Shown here: in pieces, positions 1-8,389 of the stretch
How the letters are laid out: each line of letters starts with the position of its first letter
Position numbering within the stretch: the first letter of the stretch is position 1
Source of the DNA: Acidimicrobiales bacterium
Lineage (GTDB): Bacteria > Actinomycetota > Acidimicrobiia > Acidimicrobiales > Poriferisodaliceae
Direction: 5' to 3'
Length of the DNA: 12,518 bases
Assembly: GCA_020631315.1 (NCBI GenBank)
Contig: JAHDHM010000066.1
Coordinates: forward strand, 1 to 12,518
The notes under the pieces: model-generated
Databases searched by the model: none
The model's input: only the letters and a program-made list of their open reading frames with translations
Told to the model about the DNA's origin: nothing
Position numbers and translations under genes: made by a program

Positions 1-591
1 GGCACGGCGGGGCCTCCGGGCCAGCGAGGCCGCGGTCCGAGTCAGCAGCTCCACGTCGCTCGGATGGTGGTCGGGCGTCCAGGAACCCTCGTCGGGTGGC
101 AGTTCGTCGCCGGCTGGATCGCGGTCGAGGAGCAGGCCGAGCAGTTCGACGCCCGCGGCTCCGTCCACAGTGGCGTGGTGGGTCTTGGTGAGGATGGCGA
201 ACTGCCCGTCGGGCAGCCCTTCCATCACATAGGCCTCCCACAGCGGACGGCTGCGGTCCATCGGGCGACCGATGATGCGGGCCACCTGGGTCGCGAGCTG
301 CACGTGGTCACCGGGCGGCGGGATCGCGATGTGGCGGACGTGGAACTCGAGGTCGAAGTCCGGGTCGTTGATCCAATAGGGGTGATCGAGCCCGAGCGGG
401 ACCTCCACCACCTTGCGGCGGAACGGCTCGAGCAGATGGAGCCGGCGGCTCAACTGCTCGATGAAAGCTCCGTACGGGTCGAAGTCGGGGTCGTCGGGTC
501 GGTCGTAGATCCCGAGGCCGTTCACGTGCCCGTAGGTCGTGGCGGTCTCCATGTACAGGAAGCTCGCGTCCAGTCCCGTGAGCTGCTTCAT
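1..591 (-). CDS. Wax ester synthase / diacylglycerol acyltransferase (WS/DGAT), N-terminal part, cut by window edge
   Basis: Transfers an acyl group from acyl-CoA to diacylglycerol or a fatty alcohol, the last step in making triacylglycerol or wax esters; family members associate with the membrane or lipid droplets. Only the first 197 residues are visible; the family is usually about 450-480, so the C-terminal domain lies beyond position 1. The start MKQLTGLDASFLYMET is typical of the family. The active-site motif HHxxxDG is present as HHATVDG at residues 138-144 (catalytic His139), preceded by the conserved PLW at 116-118. The ATG at 591 overlaps the stop of the upstream coiled-coil gene by four bases (ATGA), with a purine-rich ribosome site (GAGGGGGAG) just upstream, so translation is probably coupled. 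Whether it makes wax esters or triacylglycerol cannot be told from this part. Confidence 0.93.
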   Translation of the reverse strand, partial: MKQLTGLDASFLYMETATTYGHVNGLGIYDRPDDPDFDPYGAFIEQLSRRLHLLEPFRRKVVEVPLGLDHPYWINDPDFDLEFHVRHIAIPPPGDHVQLATQVARIIGRPMDRSRPLWEAYVMEGLPDGQFAILTKTHHATVDGAAGVELLGLLLDRDPAGDELPPDEGSWTPDHHPSDVELLTRTAASLARRPRRA

Positions 592-1025
592 GATGACTCC
601 CCCTCGTCCTGTGCCTCGTCGGCACGTGCCGCGCCGGGCGTCTTGCGTTCGACCTTCTGGCCGGTGATGGTCGAGGCCATCTTCACGAACGGCTCCTGCA
701 AGGCCACCAGCTGTTCGCTGGCGATCGCGAGCCGCTCTGCGGCAGATTCCAGATGGGCGAGCCGCTCGTCGTAGGCGGCGAGTTGTGCCCGCTGCTCGGC
801 GATCTCGGAGCGCAGCGCTTCGATCTGGGCATGTGGTGGGCCGAACGCATCGACGAGATCGATGACGCTCTGGAGCTGGTCTCCGGGAAGCGCCAGTCTG
901 GCCACGCCCTCGATCAGCGCTTGTCGCTGCTCCGGTGGCATCGCGTAGCGAGCGACCGACTGCTGCAGCTTGCGCATGGCGTCTCGGCCTTGCTGGACCC
1001 GGTCGATCATGTCGCGCTCCGCCAT
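588..1025 (-). CDS. Small coiled-coil protein of unknown function, coupled to WS/DGAT
   Basis: A 145-residue soluble protein that I do not recognise. There is no signal peptide or membrane segment. Residues about 64-115 form a heptad-rich, Ala/Leu/Glu-rich helix predicted to be a coiled coil; a helical N-terminal part (MIDRVQQGRDAMRKL...) precedes it, and the last 20 residues are charged and probably disordered. The composition recalls phasin-like or scaffold proteins, but I see no diagnostic motif. It is the first gene of a two-gene unit with the WS/DGAT gene (4-bp overlap), so a role in lipid storage or in acyltransferase assembly is an inference from context. Two starts are possible: ATG at 1025, six bases after a TAACAT box (leaderless), or ATG at 1010, which has GGAG six bases upstream and would give 140 residues. 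Confidence 0.75.
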   Translation of the reverse strand: MAERDMIDRVQQGRDAMRKLQQSVARYAMPPEQRQALIEGVARLALPGDQLQSVIDLVDAFGPPHAQIEALRSEIAEQRAQLAAYDERLAHLESAAERLAIASEQLVALQEPFVKMASTITGQKVERKTPGAARADEAQDEGESS

Positions 1026-1037
1026 GTCCGGATGTTA
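1026..1037 (-). promoter_or_regulatory. Putative -10 box for a leaderless transcript of the coiled-coil gene
   Basis: On the minus strand TAACAT (1037-1032) matches the actinobacterial TANNNT -10 pattern. It is followed by six bases and then directly by the ATG at 1025, so transcription would begin at or next to the A of the start codon. There is no good Shine-Dalgarno before that ATG, which agrees with leaderless translation. No clear -35 hexamer is visible. Confidence 0.45.
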
Positions 1038-1097
1038 CGCGAGCCGCCTCCGCTTCGCCCGAGCGACGCACTCGGCCGGAGCTCCGACCTGCGGGTC

Positions 1098-1112
1098 CAT
1101 GTGCTGCACATG
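1098..1112. promoter_or_regulatory. Inverted repeat CATGTG-CTG-CACATG in the divergent intergenic region
   Basis: Perfect 6-bp arms with a 3-bp spacer lie in the 141-bp region between the divergently transcribed coiled-coil/WS-DGAT unit and gpsA, 55 bp before the gpsA start. The position and symmetry suit an operator for a dimeric regulator acting on one or both promoters. The arms are short and chance occurrence is possible. No regulator gene is adjacent to name as its partner. Confidence 0.3.
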
Positions 1113-1166
1113 TCATGCTGGTGGCGTCGTGGCGGGGGCCACGAGGGGTTCCGCAGGGGGAAGACG

Positions 1167-2156
1167 ATGCAGATCACGGTGCTCGGAGCCGGTTCCTGGG
1201 GCACGCCCGTCGCCTCTCTGGTGGCCCGGTCACACCCGACGACGCTGTGGGCGCGCGACGCCGACCACGCCGCATCGATCGAGTCCGAGCGACAGAACCG
1301 GCGGTACCTCGACGGCTTCACGCTGCCGAAGGGCCTGCGAGCCACCGCCGATCTCGAGGAAGCGGTGTCGGCGGCCGACGTGCTCGTCGTCGGCATCCCC
1401 TCGAAGGCGTTCCGGTCGGTGCTCGAGACCGCCGCACCGATGATCCGACCATGGATTCCGGTGGTGAGCCTCACGAAGGGCTTCGAGCGCGAGACCGATC
1501 TGCGCATGTCCCAGGTGGTGAACGACGTGCTCCCTGGCCACCCCGTGGCAGCGCTCACCGGACCGAATCTGGCGAAGGAGATCATGAGCCGTCAGGCGGC
1601 TGCGGCCGTGGTCGCGACCGAAGACCCGGCGGTGGGTGTCCGGTTGCAGGAGATCTTCTCGACGAACCTGTTCCGCGTCTACCGCAACGACGACGTCGTC
1701 GGTTGCGAACTCGGCGGCGCGCTGAAGAACGTGGTGGCGATCGCGACGGGTATGGCCGACGGGCTCGGCGTGGGCGACAACACCAAGGCCGCGGTGATGA
1801 CCCGTGGCCTCGCCGAGCTGAGTCGGCTCGGCACGGCGCTCGGCGGCGAGGCGGCGACGTTCGCCGGGTTGGCCGGCATGGGCGACCTGGTCGCCACCTG
1901 CATGAGTCCGCACAGCCGCAACCGTCACGTCGGCGAACGACTGGGGCGCGGACAGACGCTCGACCAGATCCTCGAGGAGATGCACATGGTCGCCGAAGGC
2001 GTGCACACGGCAGCGATGGTGACCCGACTCGCCGAGCCCTACGGCATCGACCTCCCGGTGTGCTCGTCGATCCACCAGGTCGTCACCGGTGCCATCGCCC
2101 CCGAGCGGGCCTACTTCGGGCTGATGCCCGCCGGGCACGAGGCCGAGGCGGGCTGA
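1167..2156 (+). CDS. gpsA: NAD(P)-dependent glycerol-3-phosphate dehydrogenase
   Basis: Reduces dihydroxyacetone phosphate to sn-glycerol 3-phosphate, the backbone for phospholipids and triacylglycerol; a cytosolic homodimer in the family. It has 329 residues, the normal length. The Rossmann dinucleotide site is at the N-terminus (GAGSWGTP, residues 7-14). Other family motifs are SLTKGFE with Lys104, TGPNLAKEI at 131-139, GALKNVVAI with the catalytic Lys187, GLGVGDNTKAA at 199-209, and AGMGDLVATC with SRNRHVG (236-256), which bind substrate and cofactor. The ATG at 1167 is chosen because AGGGGGAAG (1155-1163) is a strong ribosome site and the dinucleotide motif begins right after it; the reading frame is open far upstream, but that part overlaps the opposite-strand gene. 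The next gene follows after two bases, so both are probably one transcript. Confidence 0.97.
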   Translation: MQITVLGAGSWGTPVASLVARSHPTTLWARDADHAASIESERQNRRYLDGFTLPKGLRATADLEEAVSAADVLVVGIPSKAFRSVLETAAPMIRPWIPVVSLTKGFERETDLRMSQVVNDVLPGHPVAALTGPNLAKEIMSRQAAAAVVATEDPAVGVRLQEIFSTNLFRVYRNDDVVGCELGGALKNVVAIATGMADGLGVGDNTKAAVMTRGLAELSRLGTALGGEAATFAGLAGMGDLVATCMSPHSRNRHVGERLGRGQTLDQILEEMHMVAEGVHTAAMVTRLAEPYGIDLPVCSSIHQVVTGAIAPERAYFGLMPAGHEAEAG

Positions 2157-2158
2157 CG

Positions 2159-3676
2159 ATGGTGCCGCAACGAGAGCTCCTGATTCCGGCGAGCGCTGAA
2201 CGGCCGGACTCCGTCGCGGTCCGGTTCGGCGACGCGAGCCTGACGTTCGGGGAACTCGAAGCGCGCGCACGCCGGGTTGCCCAGGTGTGCGCCGGCCACG
2301 GCGTCGGGATCGGCGGGCGGTGGGCGCTGCTGGCCGACAACCGGCTCGAATGGCCGGAGATGCTCATGGGCAGCGCCCGCGCCGGCGCGCGTGTGGTGTA
2401 CCTCAACTGGCATCTGCAGGCCCGAGAGCTGCACGAGCTCCTGGTCGACAGCGGTGCCACCCTGCTCGTCGTCGACCCGGCGTACGCCGGCACCGCAGGC
2501 GTCGCGGCCGAGGGCACCGAGGTCGGCACGATCCTCCAGCTCGGCGATGAGTGGGAGGCCGCGCTCGCGGCCGCGTCCGACGACGTGCTCGACGAGCGCC
2601 CGTGCGGGAACCCGATGCTCTACACCGGAGGCACCACCGGCCGGTCCAAGGGCGTCACCCGATCCGATCAGAACCGTGATGCGTCAGAGTGGGCCGGCGC
2701 CCCTGCGCGCTGGGCCGACCTGACCCTGATGCCGACCGACGGGGTCGGCCTCATCACGACCCCGCTGTACCACGCACTGGGCCAGGGAGTGCTGGCCGCA
2801 TGCCTCGCGCGTGGCATGGAGACCGTCATCCTCGGACGATTCGAGCCGGAGGGCACGCTCGCCGCCATCGAGCGGCACGGGGTGAACACCACGTCGATGG
2901 TGCCGGCGCAGTTCGTGAAGCTCCTGAAGCTCCCCGACGACGTCCGGGCCGCGCACGACGTCAGCTCGCTCGACTGGGTCCTTCACTCCGCAGCGCCGTG
3001 TCCGCCGTGGGTGAAACGGTCGATGATCGACTGGTTCGGTCCGGTGATCGTCGAGCTCTACGGGTCGTCCGAAGGTGCGGGTCCGGTGATCTGCACATCA
3101 CAGGACTGGCTCGAGCGACCCGGCACGGTCGGTCGGGCGAGCCCTGCGCTACGGCTGAGCGTTGTCGACGACGACGGCAACGACCTCCCGCCGGGAGAGG
3201 TCGGCACGATCTACATCGACCGACACTCGGGCCCACCCGTCTACGAAGGCGCTCCTGACAAGACCGCAGCCATACGGCTGCCCGACGGTCGTTTCACCGT
3301 CGGCGACGTCGGCTGGCTCGACGAGGACGGCTTCTTGTTCCTCGCCGACCGGCGAGTCGACCTCGTGCTCGTCGGCGGCAGCAACGTGTACCCGGCCGAG
3401 ATCGAAGGTGTCCTCGTCGAACATCCCGACGTGGGCGACGCCGCCGTGTTCGGCATCCCGCACGAGGAGCTCGGACAGCAGGTGCACGCCGTCATCGAGG
3501 CTGCACCGGGCGCCTCGCCTGACCTCGACTCGATCCGCTCGTGGCTCGGCGAACGCATGGCGTCGTTCAAGGTGCCGCGGTCGATGGAGCTGATCGATCA
3601 GCTGCCGCGGGAGGCCCACGGCAAGCTCAAGAAGCGGCTCCTGCGGGACCGCCACTGGCCGTCGTCGGACGGCTGA
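2159..3676 (+). CDS. AMP-forming acyl-CoA synthetase (FadD-like, ANL superfamily)
   Basis: Activates a carboxylic acid, probably a fatty acid, to acyl-CoA through an acyl-adenylate. It has 505 residues, a full two-domain ANL enzyme. Motifs in order: the ATP P-loop YTGGTTGRSKGV (155-166; Ser replaces the usual Pro before the Lys), ELYGSSEG (299-306), GDVGWLDEDGFLFLADR (382-398, adenine/ribose-binding Asp), SNVYPAEIEGVL (408-419, start of the small domain), and the C-terminal catalytic lysine region REAHGKLKKRLL (484-495, Lys489). The ATG is two bases after the gpsA stop, with GAGGCGGG in the gpsA end as ribosome site. Its last 50 bp overlap the 3' end of the opposing glutamate dehydrogenase gene, with no terminator between. 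Chain-length specificity cannot be read from the sequence; a CoA ligase for other acids is possible. Confidence 0.9.
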   Translation: MVPQRELLIPASAERPDSVAVRFGDASLTFGELEARARRVAQVCAGHGVGIGGRWALLADNRLEWPEMLMGSARAGARVVYLNWHLQARELHELLVDSGATLLVVDPAYAGTAGVAAEGTEVGTILQLGDEWEAALAAASDDVLDERPCGNPMLYTGGTTGRSKGVTRSDQNRDASEWAGAPARWADLTLMPTDGVGLITTPLYHALGQGVLAACLARGMETVILGRFEPEGTLAAIERHGVNTTSMVPAQFVKLLKLPDDVRAAHDVSSLDWVLHSAAPCPPWVKRSMIDWFGPVIVELYGSSEGAGPVICTSQDWLERPGTVGRASPALRLSVVDDDGNDLPPGEVGTIYIDRHSGPPVYEGAPDKTAAIRLPDGRFTVGDVGWLDEDGFLFLADRRVDLVLVGGSNVYPAEIEGVLVEHPDVGDAAVFGIPHEELGQQVHAVIEAAPGASPDLDSIRSWLGERMASFKVPRSMELIDQLPREAHGKLKKRLLRDRHWPSSDG

Positions 3677-6600
3677 GTCCGGCCAACGACCGCACTGCGA
3701 CGCTCGCTCCGGCGAGGTCCCAGCGCCCCGCCGTCTCGATCTCGGCGACGGTGTTGCGGTGCCGCTGCAACTCGACGGCCCGAGCCTCGATCCACGCGTC
3801 GACCTCGCCGCTGTCGTGACCGGTGAGCAGTACGTCGCCCACCATGCCGGCGTGCAGCCGAGCGACCTCGTCGCGCAGCGCACCGCGGGCGAGTGTTGCC
3901 CAGTGCTCTTCTCTGGGCAGCGCGACGACGCGCCGCAGCAGCTCGCCGATCTCCAGCTGTTCGTCGAGCGCGTTGGCGACGGCGGCGACGGTCACGACGG
4001 ACGTGCCGGTCGCCGTGGCGACGTCGGCCAGGTCGAGCAGCCGGAAGGCGTCTTCGTAGCCGGCGCGCTCCTCGGCCAGTCCCCCGGCACTGTCGCCGGC
4101 GGCGAGTTGGTGCGCTTCGGCGGCGCGGGCTTCGGCGGTGGCGGCGTGCATGGCTGCCGTCAGCTCCCGGATCGGACCCCGGTGGCGGCTGACTGCTCGG
4201 TCGACGTCCAGCGGTGCTTCGCCGTGGCGCAACAACCATCGCGCCGCCCGCTCGGCGAGGCGTCGGACCTCCGAGCGCAGGAGCTCCTGGGTCGACGCGT
4301 CGACGATGCCGTCGAGTTGGTCGAGTTCGTCGGCCCGGTCGGTCAGGTCGAAGATCTCCCACGCCGCGAGATGGGCCTTGAGGATCTCGTGCGGCGAGGC
4401 GGAGGTCTCCTCGGCGAGGCGCTGCACCATCGTGATGCCACCACGATCGACGACGGTGTTGACCGCGACCTTCGCCACCATGGCGTCGAGCAGCGGATGC
4501 CGTTCGAGCAGCTCGGCGGTGCGGGCTCGGATGGTCGGCGGGAGATCGTCGACGACCAGTCGCAGCAGCGCAGGGTCGGCGGCGAGGAGCCGGCCGGAGG
4601 GTGCAGCTTCGGTCACGACGGCCGCGAGCCGGTTCTTGACGTGGGCCAGCAGCACGGCGAGCTCGGGCCTGGTGAGGCCGTCGGCTCTCGCAGCCAGCTC
4701 GTCGGTGGTGGGGAGCGCCTCGAGGGCACGGTCGAGACCTGCGTCGGTCTCGAGACGCTGCATCACCCGCTCGTGGACGTTCGAGAGACCGGCCGCGGCG
4801 CGTTCGGCCTGGGTGAGGGTCTGGTTCTGCGAGTGGTTGGTGGCGAGCACCAGGTCGCACACGGCATCGGCGTCCGCGGCGAGCAGCTCGTTGCGCTCCT
4901 CCCGGCTCAGGGAGCCGTCGTCCTCGAGGAGACCGAGGAGGATCTTCAGGTTGACCTCGCGGTCCGAGCAGTCGACGCCTCCCGAGTTGTCGATGGCGTC
5001 GGTGTTGAGGCGCACGCCGTGCAGCGCTGCTTCGATCCGGCCCGCCTGGGTGAGGCCGAGGTTGCCGCCCTCGCCGATGACCCGGCACCGAAGCTGGGTC
5101 GCATCGATGCGGACGGCGTCGGTGGCACGGTCGCCGACGTCGGCGTGCTGCTCGTGTGAGGCCTTGACGTAGGTCCCGATCCCGCCGTTCCAGATGAGAT
5201 CGACGGGTGCGGCGAGCACTGCGGAGATCAGCTCGTCGGGGGTGAGCGACGCCGGCTCCTCACCCGGCAGCCCGAGCACCGTGTGGGCCTCGGGGGTCAG
5301 TGTCACCCGCTTCTCGGACCGGCTGACGATCATCGCTCCGGCCGAGAGGCAGCTCCGGTCGTAGTCGTCCCAGCTCGACCGAGGAAGTTCGAACAGGCGG
5401 CGCCGTTCGGCGTACGAGGCTGCCGGATCCGGATCCGGGTCGATCACGATGTGGCGGTGATCGAACGCGGCGACCAGTCGGATCGTCTCGGACGACAGCA
5501 TCCCGTTGCCGAACACGTCGCCGGACATGTCGCCGATGCCGGCGACCGTGATCTCGTCACGCTGGACGTCGACGTCCAGACGGCCGAAGTGGTGCTGGAC
5601 CGACACCCAGGCACCGCGGGCGGTGATGCCCAGGGCCTTGTGGTCGTAGCCCGCCGATCCGCCGGACGCGAACGCGTCGTCCAACCAGAAGCCACGGGCC
5701 GACGCCTCGTCGTTCGCCGCATCGGAGAAGGTGGCGGTCCCCTTGTCGGCGGCGACGACGAGATACGGGTCGTCACCGTCGAGCGCCCGGACCCCATCGG
5801 GGCGTACGGGGGCACCGTCGACCATGTCGTCGGTGACCGCGAGCAGCGAGCGGACGAAACACCGATAGTTGGATTCGATCACGGCGCCAGCCGCGGCTCG
5901 ATCACCGGGCAACGGGCCGCGGATCACGAAGCCGCCCTTCGCCCCGACCGGGACGATCACGGAGTTCTTGACCGCCTGTGCCTTCACGAGCCCGAGCACC
6001 TCGGTGCGAAGGTCGTCCGGTCGGTCCGAGTAGCGCAGACCACCTCGGGCAACGGGACCGAAGCGAAGGTGCACGCCCTCCAGCTCCGGCCCGGTCACGA
6101 AGATCTCCGCCGTCGGACGCGGGAGCGGCGCATGTGGGATGCGGCCGGTGTCGAGCTTGAGCACGGTCACCGGATCGCTCAGCTGCGCCCAGTGGGAGGT
6201 ACGGAGCACCGCGTCCGCGACGTCGAACAGCGCCGTCCAGGTGTGGTCGGCCTCGAGCGTGGGCAATGCCGAGATGGCCGCGTCGATCTCGGCTCGGTCC
6301 GGTGCCGTCGGCGTTTCGGGCAGGCGCTGCTCGGGCGGTGTCGTCTCGGATGCTGGCGACAGGCGAGCTTCGAGGCGCCGAACGAGCTGGCGCGCCAGCT
6401 CCGGCTCAGCGGCCGCGTGTTCGAGCGCCCGTCGGAGATCGACGCTGCGGTCGAGCTGGGCGTGGCAGCGCACGATGCTGCGCAGGAGGCGAAGCTCACT
6501 GACGTCCATCGATGCAGTGGCAGCCAGCGCGGTCAACGGGTCGCCGTCGTCGACGCCCGACCAGATCGACTCCAGCACCGCACTCACCGTCGCCGGCGCG

Positions 6601-8333
6601 CTGACGTCAGGGAGCGACAGCCCGAGCTCGTCGACGCGCACCACGCCGACGTCGTCCACGTCGAAGCGATGCGGCTGCTGGTCGATCACGACGGCACCCA
6701 GGTCATGGAGCGCGGGGAGCAACGAGGACAGGGTCAGCGACTCGTCGAACGAGGCGATCACGAGGCGCTGGCGACCGTCCTCGCCGCAGCTGTGGAGGCG
6801 CACCGCAACCGGACGTCGCGCCTCGCAGAAGTCGCCGAGGAAGGCCAGATCGGCGACCGCGTCCACCGGCGCCACGCTCGAGCGGTAGCTGTCGGGCACC
6901 GCCGCGAGCAGCGCATGCTGTCGACGGCCGAACGTGGTGTCGCCCCCGTTGCGCAACTCCGCGCGGAGCTCGTCGTCCCAGTGTCGGGTGAGCCGGTGCA
7001 ACGACGCCCGCAGCTCTTCGAGGTCCACGTGGTCGTGCAGCTCGCCGCCGAGGGCGGGCACGAGCACCACGTGTAGGCGAGCGTGCTCTTGCCCACGCAT
7101 GCTCGTGCTGAAGTGATGTCGGGTCGCGCCGAACACCTCGACCAGGTGGCGCACGATCCGGCGGCGCAGATCCGAGTCGAAGCGCTCACGAGGAACGAGC
7201 AGCGTGCAGGACACCTCGCCGTTGATGCGATCGCGGCGAAACGCGACGGCGGTGGAGCTGCGGTCGCGGTGCGACGCGAGTCGCGTCAGCACCGGCCGCA
7301 GATCGTCGGTGGTGCCCCGGAGCAGTTCCTCACGGGGGTGCCGACGAAGGGTGTGGAGCAGCCGACTCCGTTCGTGACTCGGCCCTTCGCTGCTCGCTTC
7401 GAGCAGGTCGCGAGCACGCCGACCCGCGACCGGAACGGTGAGAACGTCGGAGGTGTACACGACGGACGCGAACAGGCCGACGACGTCGTTGCGGCGACGC
7501 ACACCGTCGTCGTCCACTTCGATCACGGTGATCTGGTCCAGGGGTGCGTCGCGATGGACGACCGACACCTCACCGGTGGTGGTGACGACGACGTGGACGC
7601 CGGGCTCGAGGGCCTCGCCGTCCAGCGGTCGGACGGCGGTGTCGGAGAGACCGGCGGACGTCGTCCCTTCGTCGCGGTCCCAACGGCGCGTGTGGAGGAA
7701 CGTGAACGCCTCGCGTTCCATCCAGCGCAGCAGCGAGGCGTGTTCCTGATGGTCGGGAGTCGTGCCGAGGTTCTCGACCGTCTTGGCTGCGTCGAGGCAC
7801 ATCTGACGCATCGCCGGCCAGGCGTCCACCGCGGCGACGATGTCGTCGACGACGGCCCGCAGCTCGACGTCGATCTCGTGCAGCCCGGCACCGGCGACCC
7901 GGTCGACCTCGATGTGGACGAGCGCCTCGTCCTGTCCCGCAGCGACGGACACGACTCGACCCGACTCACGAACGACGCCGATCATCGGGTGCAGCGCGAG
8001 GTGGGCGTCGAGCCCGAGCCGGTCGAGGGCCGCGAGCAGCGAGTCGACCACGAACGGCCGATCATCCACGATCACGTCGATGCAGGTGTGGTGGCTGTGC
8101 CAGCCGTGGGTCTCCGCCGACGGGTTCGAGACGACGAGCGCCACATCTCCCGGTGTGCGTTCCGACCAGAGACGCCACCATCCGGCGAGGACGCCGAGGG
8201 CGTGTTCCTCGTCGGCGACGCCGGGCGACGGCCACGAGGCGGTCACCGCGTCGAACCACGCTCCCGCCACGGATCCGTCGGGCAACGCGTCGAGCGCTCG
8301 GGCGCGCACCCGTGCGACGAGATCAACCGTCAT
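3627..8333 (-). CDS. gdh: Large NAD-specific glutamate dehydrogenase (GDH-180 class)
   Basis: Oxidatively deaminates L-glutamate to 2-oxoglutarate and ammonia with NAD+, usually as a catabolic enzyme; a large cytosolic oligomer. It has 1,568 residues, close to the ~1,600 of this class. A long N-terminal regulatory part (roughly 1-700, including ACT-like segments) comes before the catalytic core. Core motifs (numbered from the chosen ATG) are RGGLRYSDR 763-771, KAQAVKN 784-790, PVGAKGG 795-801 with the Lys that matches the catalytic lysine of the superfamily, the cofactor region GIGDMSGDVFGNG 933-945, and NGGIGTYVKAS 1049-1059, with VIGEGGNLGLTQ and NTDAIDNSGGVDCSD following. A helical C-terminal domain ends the protein. 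The ATG at 8333 is preferred over the GTG at 8339 because AAGGGGG sits five bases before the ATG but touches the GTG. The frame is intact throughout. Confidence 0.96.
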   Translation of the reverse strand: MTVDLVARVRARALDALPDGSVAGAWFDAVTASWPSPGVADEEHALGVLAGWWRLWSERTPGDVALVVSNPSAETHGWHSHHTCIDVIVDDRPFVVDSLLAALDRLGLDAHLALHPMIGVVRESGRVVSVAAGQDEALVHIEVDRVAGAGLHEIDVELRAVVDDIVAAVDAWPAMRQMCLDAAKTVENLGTTPDHQEHASLLRWMEREAFTFLHTRRWDRDEGTTSAGLSDTAVRPLDGEALEPGVHVVVTTTGEVSVVHRDAPLDQITVIEVDDDGVRRRNDVVGLFASVVYTSDVLTVPVAGRRARDLLEASSEGPSHERSRLLHTLRRHPREELLRGTTDDLRPVLTRLASHRDRSSTAVAFRRDRINGEVSCTLLVPRERFDSDLRRRIVRHLVEVFGATRHHFSTSMRGQEHARLHVVLVPALGGELHDHVDLEELRASLHRLTRHWDDELRAELRNGGDTTFGRRQHALLAAVPDSYRSSVAPVDAVADLAFLGDFCEARRPVAVRLHSCGEDGRQRLVIASFDESLTLSSLLPALHDLGAVVIDQQPHRFDVDDVGVVRVDELGLSLPDVSAPATVSAVLESIWSGVDDGDPLTALAATASMDVSELRLLRSIVRCHAQLDRSVDLRRALEHAAAEPELARQLVRRLEARLSPASETTPPEQRLPETPTAPDRAEIDAAISALPTLEADHTWTALFDVADAVLRTSHWAQLSDPVTVLKLDTGRIPHAPLPRPTAEIFVTGPELEGVHLRFGPVARGGLRYSDRPDDLRTEVLGLVKAQAVKNSVIVPVGAKGGFVIRGPLPGDRAAAGAVIESNYRCFVRSLLAVTDDMVDGAPVRPDGVRALDGDDPYLVVAADKGTATFSDAANDEASARGFWLDDAFASGGSAGYDHKALGITARGAWVSVQHHFGRLDVDVQRDEITVAGIGDMSGDVFGNGMLSSETIRLVAAFDHRHIVIDPDPDPAASYAERRRLFELPRSSWDDYDRSCLSAGAMIVSRSEKRVTLTPEAHTVLGLPGEEPASLTPDELISAVLAAPVDLIWNGGIGTYVKASHEQHADVGDRATDAVRIDATQLRCRVIGEGGNLGLTQAGRIEAALHGVRLNTDAIDNSGGVDCSDREVNLKILLGLLEDDGSLSREERNELLAADADAVCDLVLATNHSQNQTLTQAERAAAGLSNVHERVMQRLETDAGLDRALEALPTTDELAARADGLTRPELAVLLAHVKNRLAAVVTEAAPSGRLLAADPALLRLVVDDLPPTIRARTAELLERHPLLDAMVAKVAVNTVVDRGGITMVQRLAEETSASPHEILKAHLAAWEIFDLTDRADELDQLDGIVDASTQELLRSEVRRLAERAARWLLRHGEAPLDVDRAVSRHRGPIRELTAAMHAATAEARAAEAHQLAAGDSAGGLAEERAGYEDAFRLLDLADVATATGTSVVTVAAVANALDEQLEIGELLRRVVALPREEHWATLARGALRDEVARLHAGMVGDVLLTGHDSGEVDAWIEARAVELQRHRNTVAEIETAGRWDLAGASVAVRSLAGLSRPTTASGGPAGAAS

Positions 8334-8338
8334 CGACA

Positions 8339-8345
8339 CCCCCTT
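8339..8345 (-). promoter_or_regulatory. Ribosome binding site that decides the glutamate dehydrogenase start
   Basis: AAGGGGG on the minus strand lies five bases upstream of the ATG at 8333. An in-frame GTG at 8339-8337 overlaps the end of this purine tract and so would have no usable ribosome site. This supports the ATG start and a protein two residues shorter than the longest frame. Confidence 0.65.
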
Positions 8346-8389
8346 GTGCCACGACCAGCAGCAGCCGGGCTCCAGTTCACCGCATCAGA

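Noticed and set aside
64..774. Plus-strand open frame opposite the WS/DGAT and coiled-coil genes
   Set aside because: It is antisense to the HHxxxDG-containing acyltransferase and shows no family features.
753..1166. N-terminal extension of gpsA
   Set aside because: The frame is open upstream, but the Rossmann motif begins right after the ATG at 1167, which has a strong ribosome site, and the extension runs antisense through the coiled-coil gene.
935..2158. N-terminal extension of the acyl-CoA synthetase frame through gpsA
   Set aside because: The upstream part is an Arg-rich shadow of gpsA; the ligase homology begins just after the ATG at 2159.
8334..8339. GTG start for glutamate dehydrogenase at 8339
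   Set aside because: The purine-rich ribosome site touches this GTG, while it is five bases from the ATG at 8333.
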